Source: Fimbriimonadia bacterium (GTDB lineage Bacteria > Armatimonadota > Fimbriimonadia > Fimbriimonadales > Fimbriimonadaceae). Taken from it: 54,330 bases of DNA. A model generated the notes under the pieces. It had not been told where the DNA came from. It did no database searches and saw nothing but the letters and a program-made list of their open reading frames with translations. Where the stretch lies: assembly GCA_030430755.1 (NCBI GenBank), contig JAUIKO010000006.1, forward strand, positions 1 to 54,330. The letters are read 5' to 3'. Positions 9,536 to 19,044 of this stretch are shown in pieces (the first letter of the stretch is position 1; the number at the start of each line of letters is the position of its first letter). The position numbers were made by a program, and so were the translations under genes.

Positions 9536-9641
9536 GAATTTTTTGATGTTTTTATGTAATAAATAATGATTTTATACTAGAAATTATAAAAGTAAAGCAT
9601 GAAAATATTATATTTAAAAGAGTTATGCCAAAATAAATGTA

Positions 9642-10304
9642 GTGGAATTCTTTGATACAATTTTTGAGTGGGTCATTCATTTAGATAAACATTTACTACA
9701 GCTTGTAGAAATATTTGGTAGTTGGTCTTACTTTATTCTTTTTTTAGTAATATTTTTAGAAACAGGATTGGTAATATTTCCATTTTTACCCGGTGATGGT
9801 CTTTTATTTGCAGTAGGAATTTTTTCTCGTACAGGAGTTTTGGATTGGAATATCTGGATATCCTCTGTTATACTAGTGCTTGGAGCTATTCTTGGAAATA
9901 CCGTGAACTATTTTCTATCGTATTACTTAGGAGGTTATATTCAAAATAAACTAAAATCCGAAAGATGGGATAGGAATATTAGAAAGACTCACGATTTTTT
10001 TGAAAAATATGGTGGTAGTTCATTGATTATTGCTAGATTTGTTCCTATAGCTAGAACATATGGACCTTTTGTGGCGGGAATGACTAAGATGAACTATTGG
10101 AAATTCCAGTTATATAATATTATTGGTGCAGTTCTATGGGTAGGACTTTGTGTAGGCTTAGGTTATGGATTAGGTAATTTAACGAATCCACATTATCAGC
10201 TATTGCTATTATTTGGACTTGCAACAGCTGTAGCTATTTTGCCTGCAGGATTGCAAATTGCATATGTTAAGTGGAAAGCTCGTCGTGATGCATTAAATTC
10301 TTAA
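9642..10304 (+). CDS. DedA/SNARE-associated family membrane protein
   Basis: A 220-residue inner-membrane protein of the DedA family. Family features visible are the glycine- and proline-rich FPFLPGDGLLF segment, LGNTVNYFLSYYLG, and FEKYGG followed by RFVPIARTYGPFVAGM, the conserved arginine-containing loop. Some family members are polyprenyl-phosphate or phospholipid flippases; the substrate here is unknown. The start is GTG at 9642 with no convincing Shine-Dalgarno sequence, but no other in-frame start is better. FabZ follows after 16 bases, suggesting a small operon. Confidence 0.88.
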   Translation: MEFFDTIFEWVIHLDKHLLQLVEIFGSWSYFILFLVIFLETGLVIFPFLPGDGLLFAVGIFSRTGVLDWNIWISSVILVLGAILGNTVNYFLSYYLGGYIQNKLKSERWDRNIRKTHDFFEKYGGSSLIIARFVPIARTYGPFVAGMTKMNYWKFQLYNIIGAVLWVGLCVGLGYGLGNLTNPHYQLLLLFGLATAVAILPAGLQIAYVKWKARRDALNS

Positions 10305-10320
10305 GCGTCAAGGATGATAT

Positions 10321-10740
10321 ATGTTCAATTTAGCTGAGTTAGTTCCGCATAGAGCCCCATTCTTGTTCATTGACGAACTCCTAGACGTAAAACCTGGTGT
10401 GGCGTGCTCTGCAAAGGTGTTTTTTTCAGAGCAGAGTAGTGTATTCAAAGGGCATTTTCCAGGCTATCCTATTCTTCCCGGGGTTATTATTACTGAGGCA
10501 ATGCTTCAAACTGGGGTGCCAGTCATATCGGCAATGGATAAATTTAAAGATACTTATCCCTTACTTGCATCTATTGAGTTTGCAACTTTTAAGAAACCTG
10601 TTTATCCAAATGAGCATCTCCTTATAGATGTAAGGTTAGAAAAACTTAAATTGGGAAAAGGAAAAATGCATGGCATTGTAACCGTGAATGAATCTGTTGT
10701 TGCAGAGGCATCTTGGTTATTTGCCATCGTTAAAATGTAG
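10321..10740 (+). CDS. fabZ: FabZ-like (3R)-hydroxyacyl-ACP dehydratase
   Basis: A 139-residue hotdog-fold protein. It has the N-terminal PHRAPFLFID segment, the catalytic histidine H45 in GHFPGYPILPG and the catalytic glutamate E59 in ITEAM, as in FabZ of type II fatty acid synthesis, which dehydrates hydroxyacyl-ACP. It is not in a fatty acid cluster but follows dedA, so a related role, for example in lipid A or another acyl pathway, is possible. A GGA-containing ribosome binding site lies just before the ATG. Confidence 0.85.
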   Translation: MFNLAELVPHRAPFLFIDELLDVKPGVACSAKVFFSEQSSVFKGHFPGYPILPGVIITEAMLQTGVPVISAMDKFKDTYPLLASIEFATFKKPVYPNEHLLIDVRLEKLKLGKGKMHGIVTVNESVVAEASWLFAIVKM

Positions 10741-10756
10741 AAATAATAATATACAG

Positions 10757-10799
10757 TAATAATAGGTATAACACGTATTTTTAATACTTCCTATTATTA
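10757..10799. other. Inverted repeat between fabZ and the lipoprotein gene
   Basis: TAATAATAGG (10757-10766) pairs with CCTATTATTA (10790-10799) around a 23-nt loop. The right arm ends five bases before the ATG of the lipoprotein gene, which lacks an obvious ribosome binding site. It may be a weak terminator for fabZ or a control element for the next gene. Confidence 0.35.
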
Positions 10800-10804
10800 A
10801 TAGT

Positions 10805-11668
10805 ATGAATACCGCAAGAATAGTCATTTTATTCCTAATGTTTTTTTCTACAGGGTGCTTGACTTTAAGTTTTAAATCAGAAGATGCTATAGGATCAAAT
10901 AATGGATCTACTGCTGGATTATCAAGTATAGATTCTAGTAATTCAGGAGAGGATGTTTCATCCTCTCCTGATAATACTGGGAATGATAATGGAAAAGATA
11001 ATGAATATTTAGTGGATGCATCTTCTGAGGCTAATTCAAGCTATCAGGCACATTTTACTTTTCCTGCAGTTGTGGAGTTGATGGTGTTATTTGGTTCAGA
11101 TAGTATACAATGGGAAGATCCAAATATGATTACTATTCTTGGAGAAGATCTTGTGGATATCAATCCAGTTGTTTTGGCCAAGCTAAAATTGACATTTAAG
11201 ATTGAAGATGGTCAAGTGAATTTAATAGAAAGTAGTAAGGAAAAGCTAAAAGAGCTCGGATTAGATCAATATAATCCTAAAACGGGACTGGATATTCATG
11301 GGAACAAAATGCAGATTCGAGTAAAAGGTAGCAAAGATAAGTTGGTACCTAATCAATTTCATACTCCTTATACACAAGAAGATTTAAATACGCTAAATAT
11401 GAAGCATTTCCAAAAAGGTGATGTAATACAGTTTTTAGAGATTGTTTTGAATGCAAATCAGAATTCAAATTTAAATGAATTACTTACGGCACCCGGAGAT
11501 ACTATTAAGGGTCAGGTTGCAAGATATTTAACAAATGGAAACCCAAAAATTAAGGATTTACTTTTCGAGCATATAAAAAATGTTAAATTAGGTCTTGATG
11601 ATAATAAAGATGAAGTGATAGATACTATTGAACAAATAAAGGAATTGCTAGCAAGATCTTCTGAATAG
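10805..11668 (+). CDS. Lipoprotein of unknown function
   Basis: A 287-residue protein with a signal peptide ending in a lipobox (FSTGC, lipidated C18). It is followed by a long low-complexity linker rich in Ser, Asn, Asp and Gly (about residues 25-80) and then a compact region without recognised motifs (about 85-287). Such a layout suits a surface- or periplasm-anchored protein held away from the membrane. I do not recognise the C-terminal domain. There is no clear Shine-Dalgarno site; a hairpin precedes the start. Confidence 0.75.
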   Translation: MNTARIVILFLMFFSTGCLTLSFKSEDAIGSNNGSTAGLSSIDSSNSGEDVSSSPDNTGNDNGKDNEYLVDASSEANSSYQAHFTFPAVVELMVLFGSDSIQWEDPNMITILGEDLVDINPVVLAKLKLTFKIEDGQVNLIESSKEKLKELGLDQYNPKTGLDIHGNKMQIRVKGSKDKLVPNQFHTPYTQEDLNTLNMKHFQKGDVIQFLEIVLNANQNSNLNELLTAPGDTIKGQVARYLTNGNPKIKDLLFEHIKNVKLGLDDNKDEVIDTIEQIKELLARSSE

Positions 11669-11689
11669 CTTGGGCTTAAGAAAATGATA

Positions 11690-11807
11690 ATGGAGCTTAC
11701 ATAGTGAATATCTATGGTGTAAAAATGTAGGAGATTCTTTAGGACTTTATAAAGATTAAGATCTAGAGAACTTACTGTTAGAATCACCAGATGTTTATGG
11801 AGCTTAC
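11690..11807. repeat. Pair of 11-bp direct repeats in an intergenic gap
   Basis: ATGGAGCTTAC occurs at 11690-11700 and again at 11797-11807, within the 176-base gap between the lipoprotein gene and mtaB. Nothing else in the gap is recognisable; the repeats could be binding sites or chance. Confidence 0.3.
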
Positions 11808-11844
11808 CAAGTAATAAATCTACAGAAGTATACTAATGTAAGAT

Positions 11845-13188
11845 ATGTTTAAAGCAGCTTTTACCACTCTTGGTTGTAAAGTTAATCAGTATGAGACTCA
11901 GAAAATTCTAGATACTTTTGAAAATAAAGGATTTGACATTGTTCCTTTTGAGTCCGTAGCAGATGTATATGTTATTAATACGTGTAGTGTGACTAGTATC
12001 GCGGAGAGCAAGAGCAGATACACTATTCGTCGAGCACTTAAAAATAATCCTTTAGCTAAGGTTGTTGTAACTGGGTGTGCTACTCAGATGGCAATAAATA
12101 AAAAGGAGAGCATGGATGGGGCGGATGTCATGGTCCCAAACCCAAACAAGTTGGATACTCTTGCATATTTACTAGAGGCTTTTCCTGAGTTAGAGAATGC
12201 TTTAAATGATAACGTAAAGCAAAATAAATTTATTCCTGCACAGCACCGTTCCCGTGCGAATATAAAAATTCAAGATGGTTGTAGTATTTACTGTAGTTAT
12301 TGCTCCATACCCTATACAAGACCTGGAATGGTATCAAGACCGCATCAAGAAGTGTTGGATGAAGTGGAGAAGATGGTTGCTTTAGGATATAAAGAAATTA
12401 TCTTGACAGGAGTGTTGATTGGTAGCTATGGGCCAGAGTCAGGAAGTCATGGACCTGATTTTGAAGAGTTAATTGAACTGATAGAAAAAATAGACGGATT
12501 AAAAAGGATTCGAATTAGTAGTATCGAAGCAAATCAAGTAACCGATCGATTGATTGAAGTGATTAAAAAAGATTCTTCTAAGGTAGTTCCACATTTACAT
12601 ATTCCACTCCAATGTGGTGATACTCAGGTTTTAAAAGATATGAATCGCCCTTATGATCAGCAGTATTATATAGATCTGTGTAAAAGACTCTATCGAGAAA
12701 TTCCTGATTTTTCTTTAACCACTGATATCATGGTAGGTTTCCCTACAGAGACGGATGAAAGATTTGAGTCCAGTGTACATGTTTGTAAGGAAGTGAATTA
12801 TTTAAAGGCTCATCTTTTTAGATTTAGTCCAAGGTTTGGCACTCCTGCCGATAAGTGGGGAGATCTTGTAAAACCTGAAGAAAAACAACGGAGATCTAAA
12901 GTACTGGGTGAGATTACGAGACAGACAGCTCAAGATCATATGGATAAGTTTGTTGGTAGAACAATGAGAACTCTTGTCGAGTTAAAAGAGACCAATAACG
13001 GCATGCTTAAAGGGTTAACAGATAATTACTTAGAGGTTGTATTTGCCGGACCCAAGAGTGTTTTAGGCAACCTGGTTTACGTAAAATTACTGTCAAGACA
13101 AGGGAATCATCTTTTAGGTGAACTTGTTGAAGTGGAAGAAAAAACAGAAAAAAACCTTTCTAAAAAATTCATACCTTTATTAGGATAA
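11845..13188 (+). CDS. mtaB: tRNA t6A37 methylthiotransferase MtaB
   Basis: A radical-SAM methylthiotransferase of 447 residues that would convert t6A37 to ms2t6A37 in tRNAs reading ANN codons. The N-terminal iron-sulfur cluster cysteines are C11 (LGCKVNQYE, the MtaB-type start), C47 (NTCSVT) and C78 (TGCATQ). The radical-SAM cysteines are C146, C150 and C153 in CSIYCSYC. A C-terminal TRAM-like region is present. The GCKVNQYE motif separates MtaB from MiaB and RimO. It ends 4 bases before the convergent sigma factor gene. Confidence 0.93.
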   Translation: MFKAAFTTLGCKVNQYETQKILDTFENKGFDIVPFESVADVYVINTCSVTSIAESKSRYTIRRALKNNPLAKVVVTGCATQMAINKKESMDGADVMVPNPNKLDTLAYLLEAFPELENALNDNVKQNKFIPAQHRSRANIKIQDGCSIYCSYCSIPYTRPGMVSRPHQEVLDEVEKMVALGYKEIILTGVLIGSYGPESGSHGPDFEELIELIEKIDGLKRIRISSIEANQVTDRLIEVIKKDSSKVVPHLHIPLQCGDTQVLKDMNRPYDQQYYIDLCKRLYREIPDFSLTTDIMVGFPTETDERFESSVHVCKEVNYLKAHLFRFSPRFGTPADKWGDLVKPEEKQRRSKVLGEITRQTAQDHMDKFVGRTMRTLVELKETNNGMLKGLTDNYLEVVFAGPKSVLGNLVYVKLLSRQGNHLLGELVEVEEKTEKNLSKKFIPLLG

Positions 13189-13192
13189 TTTG

Positions 13193-13885
13193 TTAGTTTA
13201 AGCTAAAGTTGTCGTCTAGGGATGGAGATCTATTGCTATCATGAAAGATAGTTAACATTTTCTTCTTGATTCGCTGGAGTGCATTATCTATTGATTTAGT
13301 ATTGCACTCTATTTTATTGCTAATTTCAGAGTACGATTTACCGTCTAGATAATGCGTAAGAACCTTTTGTTCTAAAGGGGTAAGATCTTTTTCAAGGGAA
13401 GAGAGTAGGTTCTCGATATTTTTTATTTTTGCACTTTGAGTAAATTTATCTAAACTCGCTTCATCTGGAAGTAAGTCTAACAATGTGGTTTCACCGTTCT
13501 CTTCTTTAAGAGTTTGTTCTAGTGAGATAGAACTGTTTAAAGGAAAGTGTTTATTTCTGCGGGATGTTTTTACGGCAGTGATAATTTGTCTAGTAATACA
13601 CATATCTGCAAAAGGACCAAAATAGGCTGTTCTTTCTTTGCAAAAATCTCTAACAGCTTTGCAAAATCCCAACATTCCTTCTTGAATAACATCATCTTTA
13701 TCTGCTCCAATGAGAAAGAACGATCTAGTCTTGCTCTCTATAAGATTTCTGTATCTTTCTAATATAATATCTGCAGCTTGCTTGCAACCTATTTGAGCAA
13801 AGTAGACTACATCTTCATCATTCATAATGCATAACTTATGGTAGATGTCTAATTCTTCTGGTCGTTTTAAAAGATTTGTGTTCAT
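13193..13885 (-). CDS. SigH-like sigma-70 family factor
   Basis: A 230-residue alternative sigma factor. The region-2 core has YFAQIGCKQAADIILERYRNL and SFFLIGADKDDVIQEGMLG (residues about 28-73), then FADMCITRQIITAVKTSRRNKHFPLNS, which closely resembles Firmicute SigH (Spo0H). Region 4 is at about 165-212 (LEQKVLTHYLDGKSYSEIS, then KSIDNALQRIKKK). In Firmicutes SigH controls competence and transition-state genes; here the regulon is unknown. A comEC pair lies 4 kb away, but no link is shown. No anti-sigma factor gene is adjacent. Confidence 0.88.
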   Translation of the reverse strand: MNTNLLKRPEELDIYHKLCIMNDEDVVYFAQIGCKQAADIILERYRNLIESKTRSFFLIGADKDDVIQEGMLGFCKAVRDFCKERTAYFGPFADMCITRQIITAVKTSRRNKHFPLNSSISLEQTLKEENGETTLLDLLPDEASLDKFTQSAKIKNIENLLSSLEKDLTPLEQKVLTHYLDGKSYSEISNKIECNTKSIDNALQRIKKKMLTIFHDSNRSPSLDDNFSLN

Positions 13886-14047
13886 TTATGCTGCCTGCGA
13901 AAAATACAAGTTTTGTGGTATTTTATAAGGATTTTATGTTGCCGCACTCTTTCATGTCAATGTTTTGATGGAAATCCTATACAAAAACTATTCAGATGAG
14001 ACTTTTACCCTATGTCTGATAAAAGGAGTTATACGGTAGAATAATGT

Positions 14048-14506
14048 ATGATGACTACAGTTCAGAATAAGGTTATAATTGATGCTCCCATATCTAGTGT
14101 TTGGGATATTGCTAGAAATGCAGAAGCTTTTCCAGAATTCATGAAAGATGTTGAATCGGTGGAAGTTATGACCAGAAACAATGATACTGTTTTAACAAAA
14201 TGGGTTGGGAGAGTTCCTACATTTGGCATCAAAGTTAAATGGACTCAAGAAGATGTATGGAAAGAGAGTGATTACATCTGTATTTTCAAGCAGATTGAAG
14301 GTGACTATGATAGTATGGATGGAGTCTGGAAGTTCAGTGAGTTGGACGGTAAAACAGTTTTTGAAAGTACTCTGAATTATGAGTATCATATTCCAGGTTT
14401 GGGAGCTATTGTTAATAAGGTTATTGAAAAACTTGCACGTGATAATATGCAATCCATATTAGAAGGTATTAAATTAAAATCAGAATCATTAAAAATAAAT
14501 ACTTAA
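14048..14506 (+). CDS. SRPBCC (START-like) domain protein, cyclase/dehydrase family
   Basis: A 152-residue single-domain protein that begins with VIIDAPISSVWDIARNAEAFPEFMKDVESVEV, the characteristic start of the polyketide cyclase/COQ10-like lipid-binding fold. The C-terminal long helix (VNKVIEKLARDNMQSILEGIK) completes the helix-grip. COQ10 members bind quinones; binding of menaquinone here is only a guess. ATG at 14048 or 14051 can serve as start; AAGGAG at 14023-14028 is rather far upstream. It is divergent from the sigma factor and ends at a terminator. Confidence 0.8.
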   Translation: MMTTVQNKVIIDAPISSVWDIARNAEAFPEFMKDVESVEVMTRNNDTVLTKWVGRVPTFGIKVKWTQEDVWKESDYICIFKQIEGDYDSMDGVWKFSELDGKTVFESTLNYEYHIPGLGAIVNKVIEKLARDNMQSILEGIKLKSESLKINT

Positions 14507-14550
14507 GCTGTATATAGTGCTTAAGGTATCCATACTGCTTAATATCTTTG

Positions 14551-14580
14551 AAAAACTCTAAGGAGTTTTTTATTTTTTTT
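14551..14580 (+). terminator. Intrinsic terminator after the SRPBCC gene
   Basis: AAAAACTC and GAGTTTTT form an 8-bp stem with a TAAG loop, followed by TATTTTTTTT. The location, 45 bases after the stop codon, fits. Confidence 0.7.
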
Positions 14581-14683
14581 GTATTCTTCTTATTTTGTTT
14601 AGTAAATTGTCGAAAATTCTCTAGTTGCTTTAAAGAACCTGATAAACTACATGTAGTATTTGATATAGGAAATTGTAAAGAGT

Positions 14684-17632
14684 ATGTCTAAAGAGTTTGA
14701 TCCAATAGAAAAATTATTTGAAAGATCCGGTATACGTGGTGGTGGAGGAAGTGAAGTGAATCCAATCCGCTATATTTTCTTCTTCTTTCTGTTTGCATTT
14801 ATAGTTACGGGTTTAGGGCAGAAAGTACTGACAACATATACTGATTGGTTATGGTTTACACATGACGCTAAACAGCCAGAGGTATTTACAAACAAAATTG
14901 TTACAATGTTTGGTATATGGGGTGCAGTTTTTGTTGTTAGCTTCATTGTTCTATCATGGAATACAAATCTTTGTTTAAATGCTATTCTTTATTATTTCCG
15001 TATTCCTTCGACATTTGCAGAAAAAATCGTTGTTAATATCATACAGTTTATGAAAGCAAAGGGTATGGTGATTGGTAAGATTTTAGCATTAGTTTTAAGT
15101 TATTTTTTAGCTAATTACTACTCTGGTGCATATCAATCATATTGGTGGGCTAAAAATGCAGAGGCTTTTGGAGTTACAGATCCTCTTTTTGGATACGACT
15201 TATCTTATTACGTATTTTATTTGCCATTTTTTCAAAATGTGGTAAGTTTTTTAGTTTCACTAGTGCTTTTATGTTTAGCGATTGTTGCTTTAGGGTACTT
15301 TATTGTATTTCAGATAGTTTCGATTATAGGAATGGAAATAGGTTCTCCGTTTAGCAGGAGACATCTCCACGTTCTCACTGGAATAGGGATTATATTACTT
15401 GGTTTAAATTTTGCATTGGGAGTATTTGACGATATGTCGATAGCTAGTTCCACACAATCTTTCACAGGGCCTGGTTATGCAGCTTATGCAAAGATGCAGC
15501 TTCAATTAGTAGCTTCTGTTGCATTTATTTTTGTAGGTGGAATTATTATTGCTAATGGCTGGATAGGCGTAGCGTACCGCTCGATTATGTTTGGTTTGCC
15601 AGTAGTTCTTGTCAGCTGGGTTGTTGTAGGGACGGCATATCCAGCATTTGTACAAAAATTCATTGTCGATCCAAACAGAATAGAGGTTGAAAAGCCTTAT
15701 GCTACACATGCTATTAATATGAGTAGATATGCATATGATCTAGATAAAATTCAAGTTAAAGATTTTAAAATAGAAGCAAATCCCACAAAAGATCAATTAA
15801 AGCTATCTAAATCTACCATGCAGAATATGCGTTTATGGGATCCAGAGGTAATTAGAGAAGCTTTTGATGGCAAGCAGAGTCTTAGACCATATTACCATTT
15901 CCCTGAGGTTCATTTTGACCGTTATAATATCGATGGTGAGCAAACAATGGTAACTCTTAGCCCAAGGAATATTTTTCCTAGTGGCTTAGTTGATAATGCA
16001 AAAAATTGGGTATCCATGCATTTAAGATATACTCATGGATATGGGTTTGTTGCTTCGTCAGTACATAAAACAAACGCAATAGGACAACCGGCTTTTTATG
16101 TTAAAGACATGCCTTTACAAGCACATAAAGATATGGAAGTAGACAATCCAAGGATTTATTATTCAGATTTTAGAGGGCATGATTTAAGATTTGATGATCC
16201 AGTGGCGTATGTCAAGACGGATACCATGGAGTTTGACTATCCTTCTCAAGAAAAAGATAAGGATTATCGATGGACTGGTGATGCTGGTGTTCCTGTAGGT
16301 GGTCTTTTGAGTAAACTTGCTCATGCTATTTTGTTAAAAGATGAAAATTTAATATATAGTTCCCTTATTAAACCTGAAACTCGTGTGTTGTATAGAAGAA
16401 ATATTCTTTTAAGAGCTGCGAACATTTTCCCAATGCTAGATTTTGATTCGGATCCATATTTAGCAATCGTAGATAGAAAATTAATGTGGATTATCGATGC
16501 GTATACCTTTACAAATAAAATTCCATTTAGTGTTTTAAGGAACCATTATAATAGAAAAGTTAATTATATTAGGAATAGTGTTAAAATTACGATCGATGCA
16601 TATTCTGGAAAAGTGACGGCTTATGCCATCGATCATGAAGAGCCTATACTGAAAACCTATATGAAGATTTTTCCAGGGTTAATTCAACCTAAGTCTTCCA
16701 TACCAGATGCATTAAAGGCTCATTTTAGATATCCAGAAAACTTATTTGAATTGCAGGCAAGGACAATGGCTAAGTACCATGTTTCCGACCCAGAAATGTT
16801 TCTAAATAATGAAGATGTGTGGGCTATCTCTACTGAGATGGGTAGAGATAGTAATAGTAGTACTCGAATGCAGCCATATTATGTTCAACTGAGATTGCCT
16901 GATGAAAGTAAGGATGCATTTATGTTGATACTTCCCTTTACTCCTCTAGGGAAAAATAACATGAGTGGTTGGATGGCTGCTAACTGTGATCCCGATCAAT
17001 ATGGTCAAATGTTATTATATAGATTCCCGAAGAATAATCAGACGGCAGGACCGAATCAGATGGAAGCAATGTTTAACCAGAATAACGAGATATCTGAAAT
17101 TAATAGATTGCTAGATAATGATCAGAGTTCAATTGTTAGAGGAAATTTACTTGTAATTCCTATTGGTACTAGCCTTTTGTACGTAAAACCTCTTTTCTTG
17201 AAAAGTCGTGTTAATAACATACGGCCTATACCTGAGTTAAGAAAAATACAGCTTGCGTTTCAAGATAGAGTCGTTGTTGGAGACACATATGAAGACGCTT
17301 TGAATAAATTATTTGATTCTACTGATTTATATGCATCGGATGTTGGAGTTTCTCACTCTAAATTAAAGGATGATACGGTTGATAGTCCACCTGTGGTAGA
17401 AAACTTCACTGTTAAACATTCTAATAATAAAATAGGTCATAGAAGAGATGAGAAGAGAGTGAATAGAAATCCTGATTATTCCGAGTCAGGTCAAAAATAC
17501 TCTATAAGTGAAATTAGAAAAGCGTTAATGGTTCTAGATCAGGCAGAAAAAGCATTGAAGAATGGAGAGTTTGGTAAATATGGTGAGTTGCAGAAAAATG
17601 CAAAAGAATTACTCTCTAAAATAGTGAAGTAA
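14684..17632 (+). CDS. UPF0182 family large membrane protein
   Basis: A 982-residue protein with seven or so membrane helices in the first 330 residues, then a large extracytoplasmic domain. It matches the widespread UPF0182 family by length, topology and segments such as TYTDWLWF, YVKTDTMEFDYP and TRVLYRRNILLRA. The function of the family is not established. The last 100 residues are a charged, partly coiled region. It is flanked by terminators, so it is probably transcribed alone. Confidence 0.88.
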   Translation: MSKEFDPIEKLFERSGIRGGGGSEVNPIRYIFFFFLFAFIVTGLGQKVLTTYTDWLWFTHDAKQPEVFTNKIVTMFGIWGAVFVVSFIVLSWNTNLCLNAILYYFRIPSTFAEKIVVNIIQFMKAKGMVIGKILALVLSYFLANYYSGAYQSYWWAKNAEAFGVTDPLFGYDLSYYVFYLPFFQNVVSFLVSLVLLCLAIVALGYFIVFQIVSIIGMEIGSPFSRRHLHVLTGIGIILLGLNFALGVFDDMSIASSTQSFTGPGYAAYAKMQLQLVASVAFIFVGGIIIANGWIGVAYRSIMFGLPVVLVSWVVVGTAYPAFVQKFIVDPNRIEVEKPYATHAINMSRYAYDLDKIQVKDFKIEANPTKDQLKLSKSTMQNMRLWDPEVIREAFDGKQSLRPYYHFPEVHFDRYNIDGEQTMVTLSPRNIFPSGLVDNAKNWVSMHLRYTHGYGFVASSVHKTNAIGQPAFYVKDMPLQAHKDMEVDNPRIYYSDFRGHDLRFDDPVAYVKTDTMEFDYPSQEKDKDYRWTGDAGVPVGGLLSKLAHAILLKDENLIYSSLIKPETRVLYRRNILLRAANIFPMLDFDSDPYLAIVDRKLMWIIDAYTFTNKIPFSVLRNHYNRKVNYIRNSVKITIDAYSGKVTAYAIDHEEPILKTYMKIFPGLIQPKSSIPDALKAHFRYPENLFELQARTMAKYHVSDPEMFLNNEDVWAISTEMGRDSNSSTRMQPYYVQLRLPDESKDAFMLILPFTPLGKNNMSGWMAANCDPDQYGQMLLYRFPKNNQTAGPNQMEAMFNQNNEISEINRLLDNDQSSIVRGNLLVIPIGTSLLYVKPLFLKSRVNNIRPIPELRKIQLAFQDRVVVGDTYEDALNKLFDSTDLYASDVGVSHSKLKDDTVDSPPVVENFTVKHSNNKIGHRRDEKRVNRNPDYSESGQKYSISEIRKALMVLDQAEKALKNGEFGKYGELQKNAKELLSKIVK

Positions 17633-17644
17633 GTTCAGAGAAAT

Positions 17645-17682
17645 AAAAAAACACCCTTTCTAAATAGAAAGGGTGTTTTTTT
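17645..17682. terminator. Strong intrinsic terminator, possibly bidirectional
   Basis: ACACCCTTTC (17651-17660) pairs perfectly with GAAAGGGTGT (17667-17676) around a 6-nt loop, followed by a T-run and preceded by an A-run. It separates the UPF0182 gene from the ATP synthase operon. Confidence 0.9.
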
Positions 17683-17699
17683 ATTTGTTCATTTTTCTT

Positions 17700-17727
17700 T
17701 TGTAGAGATTTAAAATGTTTATATAAA
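17700..17727 (+). promoter_or_regulatory. Candidate promoter of the atp operon
   Basis: TTGTAG (17700-17705) and TATAAA (17722-17727) are 16 bases apart, located between the UPF0182 terminator and atpI. The match is moderate in an AT-rich background. Confidence 0.35.
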
Positions 17728-17783
17728 ATCTGTTTATAGTTTAACATTTGAGAGTAGGGTTATGTTTTTTTCTTGTATTCAGA

Positions 17784-18158
17784 ATGAAAAATGACATCTT
17801 TACTAACATTTCCGGTCATAAGGTAGATAAAATAAAGACATTCATGCAAATGCTATTAGGAATGTTATTAGGATTATTTATAGGATTTTTATTAGTAGGA
17901 ATAACTTATATAACCCTATGCAGAATTAGAAGATCCATGACGCCTTCTGAGAATGTAAAAGATCCTCGAGTGAGAATAAGGTTTGTAATATTTACTTTTT
18001 TAGCGAAATTACCAATTATGATTTCGGGGGCATTTTTATCAACCCAGTTAGATGTATTTGGTTTTTACTCTTTCCTTTTTGGTTTATTTGTCGTTTATGC
18101 ATCTATGGTAGGATATGCATTTGTACAAGCTAAAACAACTATCGGAAGTAAGGTGTAA
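17784..18158 (+). CDS. atpI: AtpI-like small membrane protein of the ATP synthase operon
   Basis: A protein of about 124 residues with four hydrophobic segments at the head of the atp operon, the usual place of atpI, which helps assemble the c-ring in some bacteria. Sequence similarity is weak; the call rests on position and topology. The frame can also start at TTG 17748, adding twelve mainly hydrophobic residues; neither start has a good Shine-Dalgarno sequence. Its stop codon directly abuts the atpB ATG. Confidence 0.6.
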   Translation: MKNDIFTNISGHKVDKIKTFMQMLLGMLLGLFIGFLLVGITYITLCRIRRSMTPSENVKDPRVRIRFVIFTFLAKLPIMISGAFLSTQLDVFGFYSFLFGLFVVYASMVGYAFVQAKTTIGSKV

Positions 18159-18968
18159 ATGATGAGTATGGAGAAGTATTTTTTATCAGCATTAACTACA
18201 ATGAGTCACGGTAGTATTCATGAGGGAGTAGGCTGGAATATTTTTTATTACTCAGGCATGGTGTTTATCACCATTTTAATTTTTGCATGGCTTGCGAGAT
18301 TAGGATTTACAAGTGGGATTCCAAGAAGTTTGCCTACAAAGCTAGCAGAGCATTTATATGTATTTATCGAGGACATGTGCCTGTCTGTTATTGGTCCTCA
18401 TGGCAGAAAATATATCAGTTATATTATGGGTTTGTGGCTGATTATATTTACAAGTAATACGCTAGGTTTGATTTTGCCTTATACACCCACTGCTGAATTA
18501 AGTTTAAATCTTTCGTTGTCTATTATGACAATGCTTTATGTTCAGTATGAAGGAATCCGAGCACATGGTTTTTTTGGGCACATGAAGCATTTTGCTGGAC
18601 CAAAACTAGCATGGTTTATGGCAATATTTATTACTCCTCTCCTCTTTGCAATAGAATTAGTAAGTGAGGTTATGAAGGTTTTATCATTAGCTCTACGTCT
18701 ATATAGTAATATTGAGGGCGGGCATAAAGTAGTGGTTACTCTTAATGATCTTTTTATGGATGGTCAGTGGCCTATTGGAGGAGTTTTAATTGCTTTGAAA
18801 TTTTTATCGTGTATTATACAATCATTAGTATTTGTTCTTTTAGCTTGTGTATATTTATCTATAGTTACAAGGCATGATGAATCTGATGAGTCGACTTTAT
18901 CTGGTTCAGAATCAGATCACAATAAAGAAAACACAGGTGTAAAAGGAATAACATTACAAACAATGTAG
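18159..18968 (+). CDS. atpB: ATP synthase F0 subunit a
   Basis: The stator proton channel of the F-type ATP synthase, 269 residues with about six membrane helices. The essential arginine is R180 in SLALRLYSNIEGGH, a near-canonical motif. The family segment LPYTPTAELSLNLSL is also present. Three in-frame ATGs (18159, 18162, 18168) could start it. It is translated right after atpI and is followed by atpE. Confidence 0.95.
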   Translation: MMSMEKYFLSALTTMSHGSIHEGVGWNIFYYSGMVFITILIFAWLARLGFTSGIPRSLPTKLAEHLYVFIEDMCLSVIGPHGRKYISYIMGLWLIIFTSNTLGLILPYTPTAELSLNLSLSIMTMLYVQYEGIRAHGFFGHMKHFAGPKLAWFMAIFITPLLFAIELVSEVMKVLSLALRLYSNIEGGHKVVVTLNDLFMDGQWPIGGVLIALKFLSCIIQSLVFVLLACVYLSIVTRHDESDESTLSGSESDHNKENTGVKGITLQTM

Positions 18969-19044
18969 ATATTTTATATCTACGCTTGAGTAAACTGAGG
19001 TTGCTTAAAATAAAACAATAAGATAGTAATATTGGGTGATAAAG

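Noticed and set aside
11845-13188. MiaB or RimO identity for the methylthiotransferase
   Set aside because: The N-terminal GCKVNQYE motif and length are those of MtaB.
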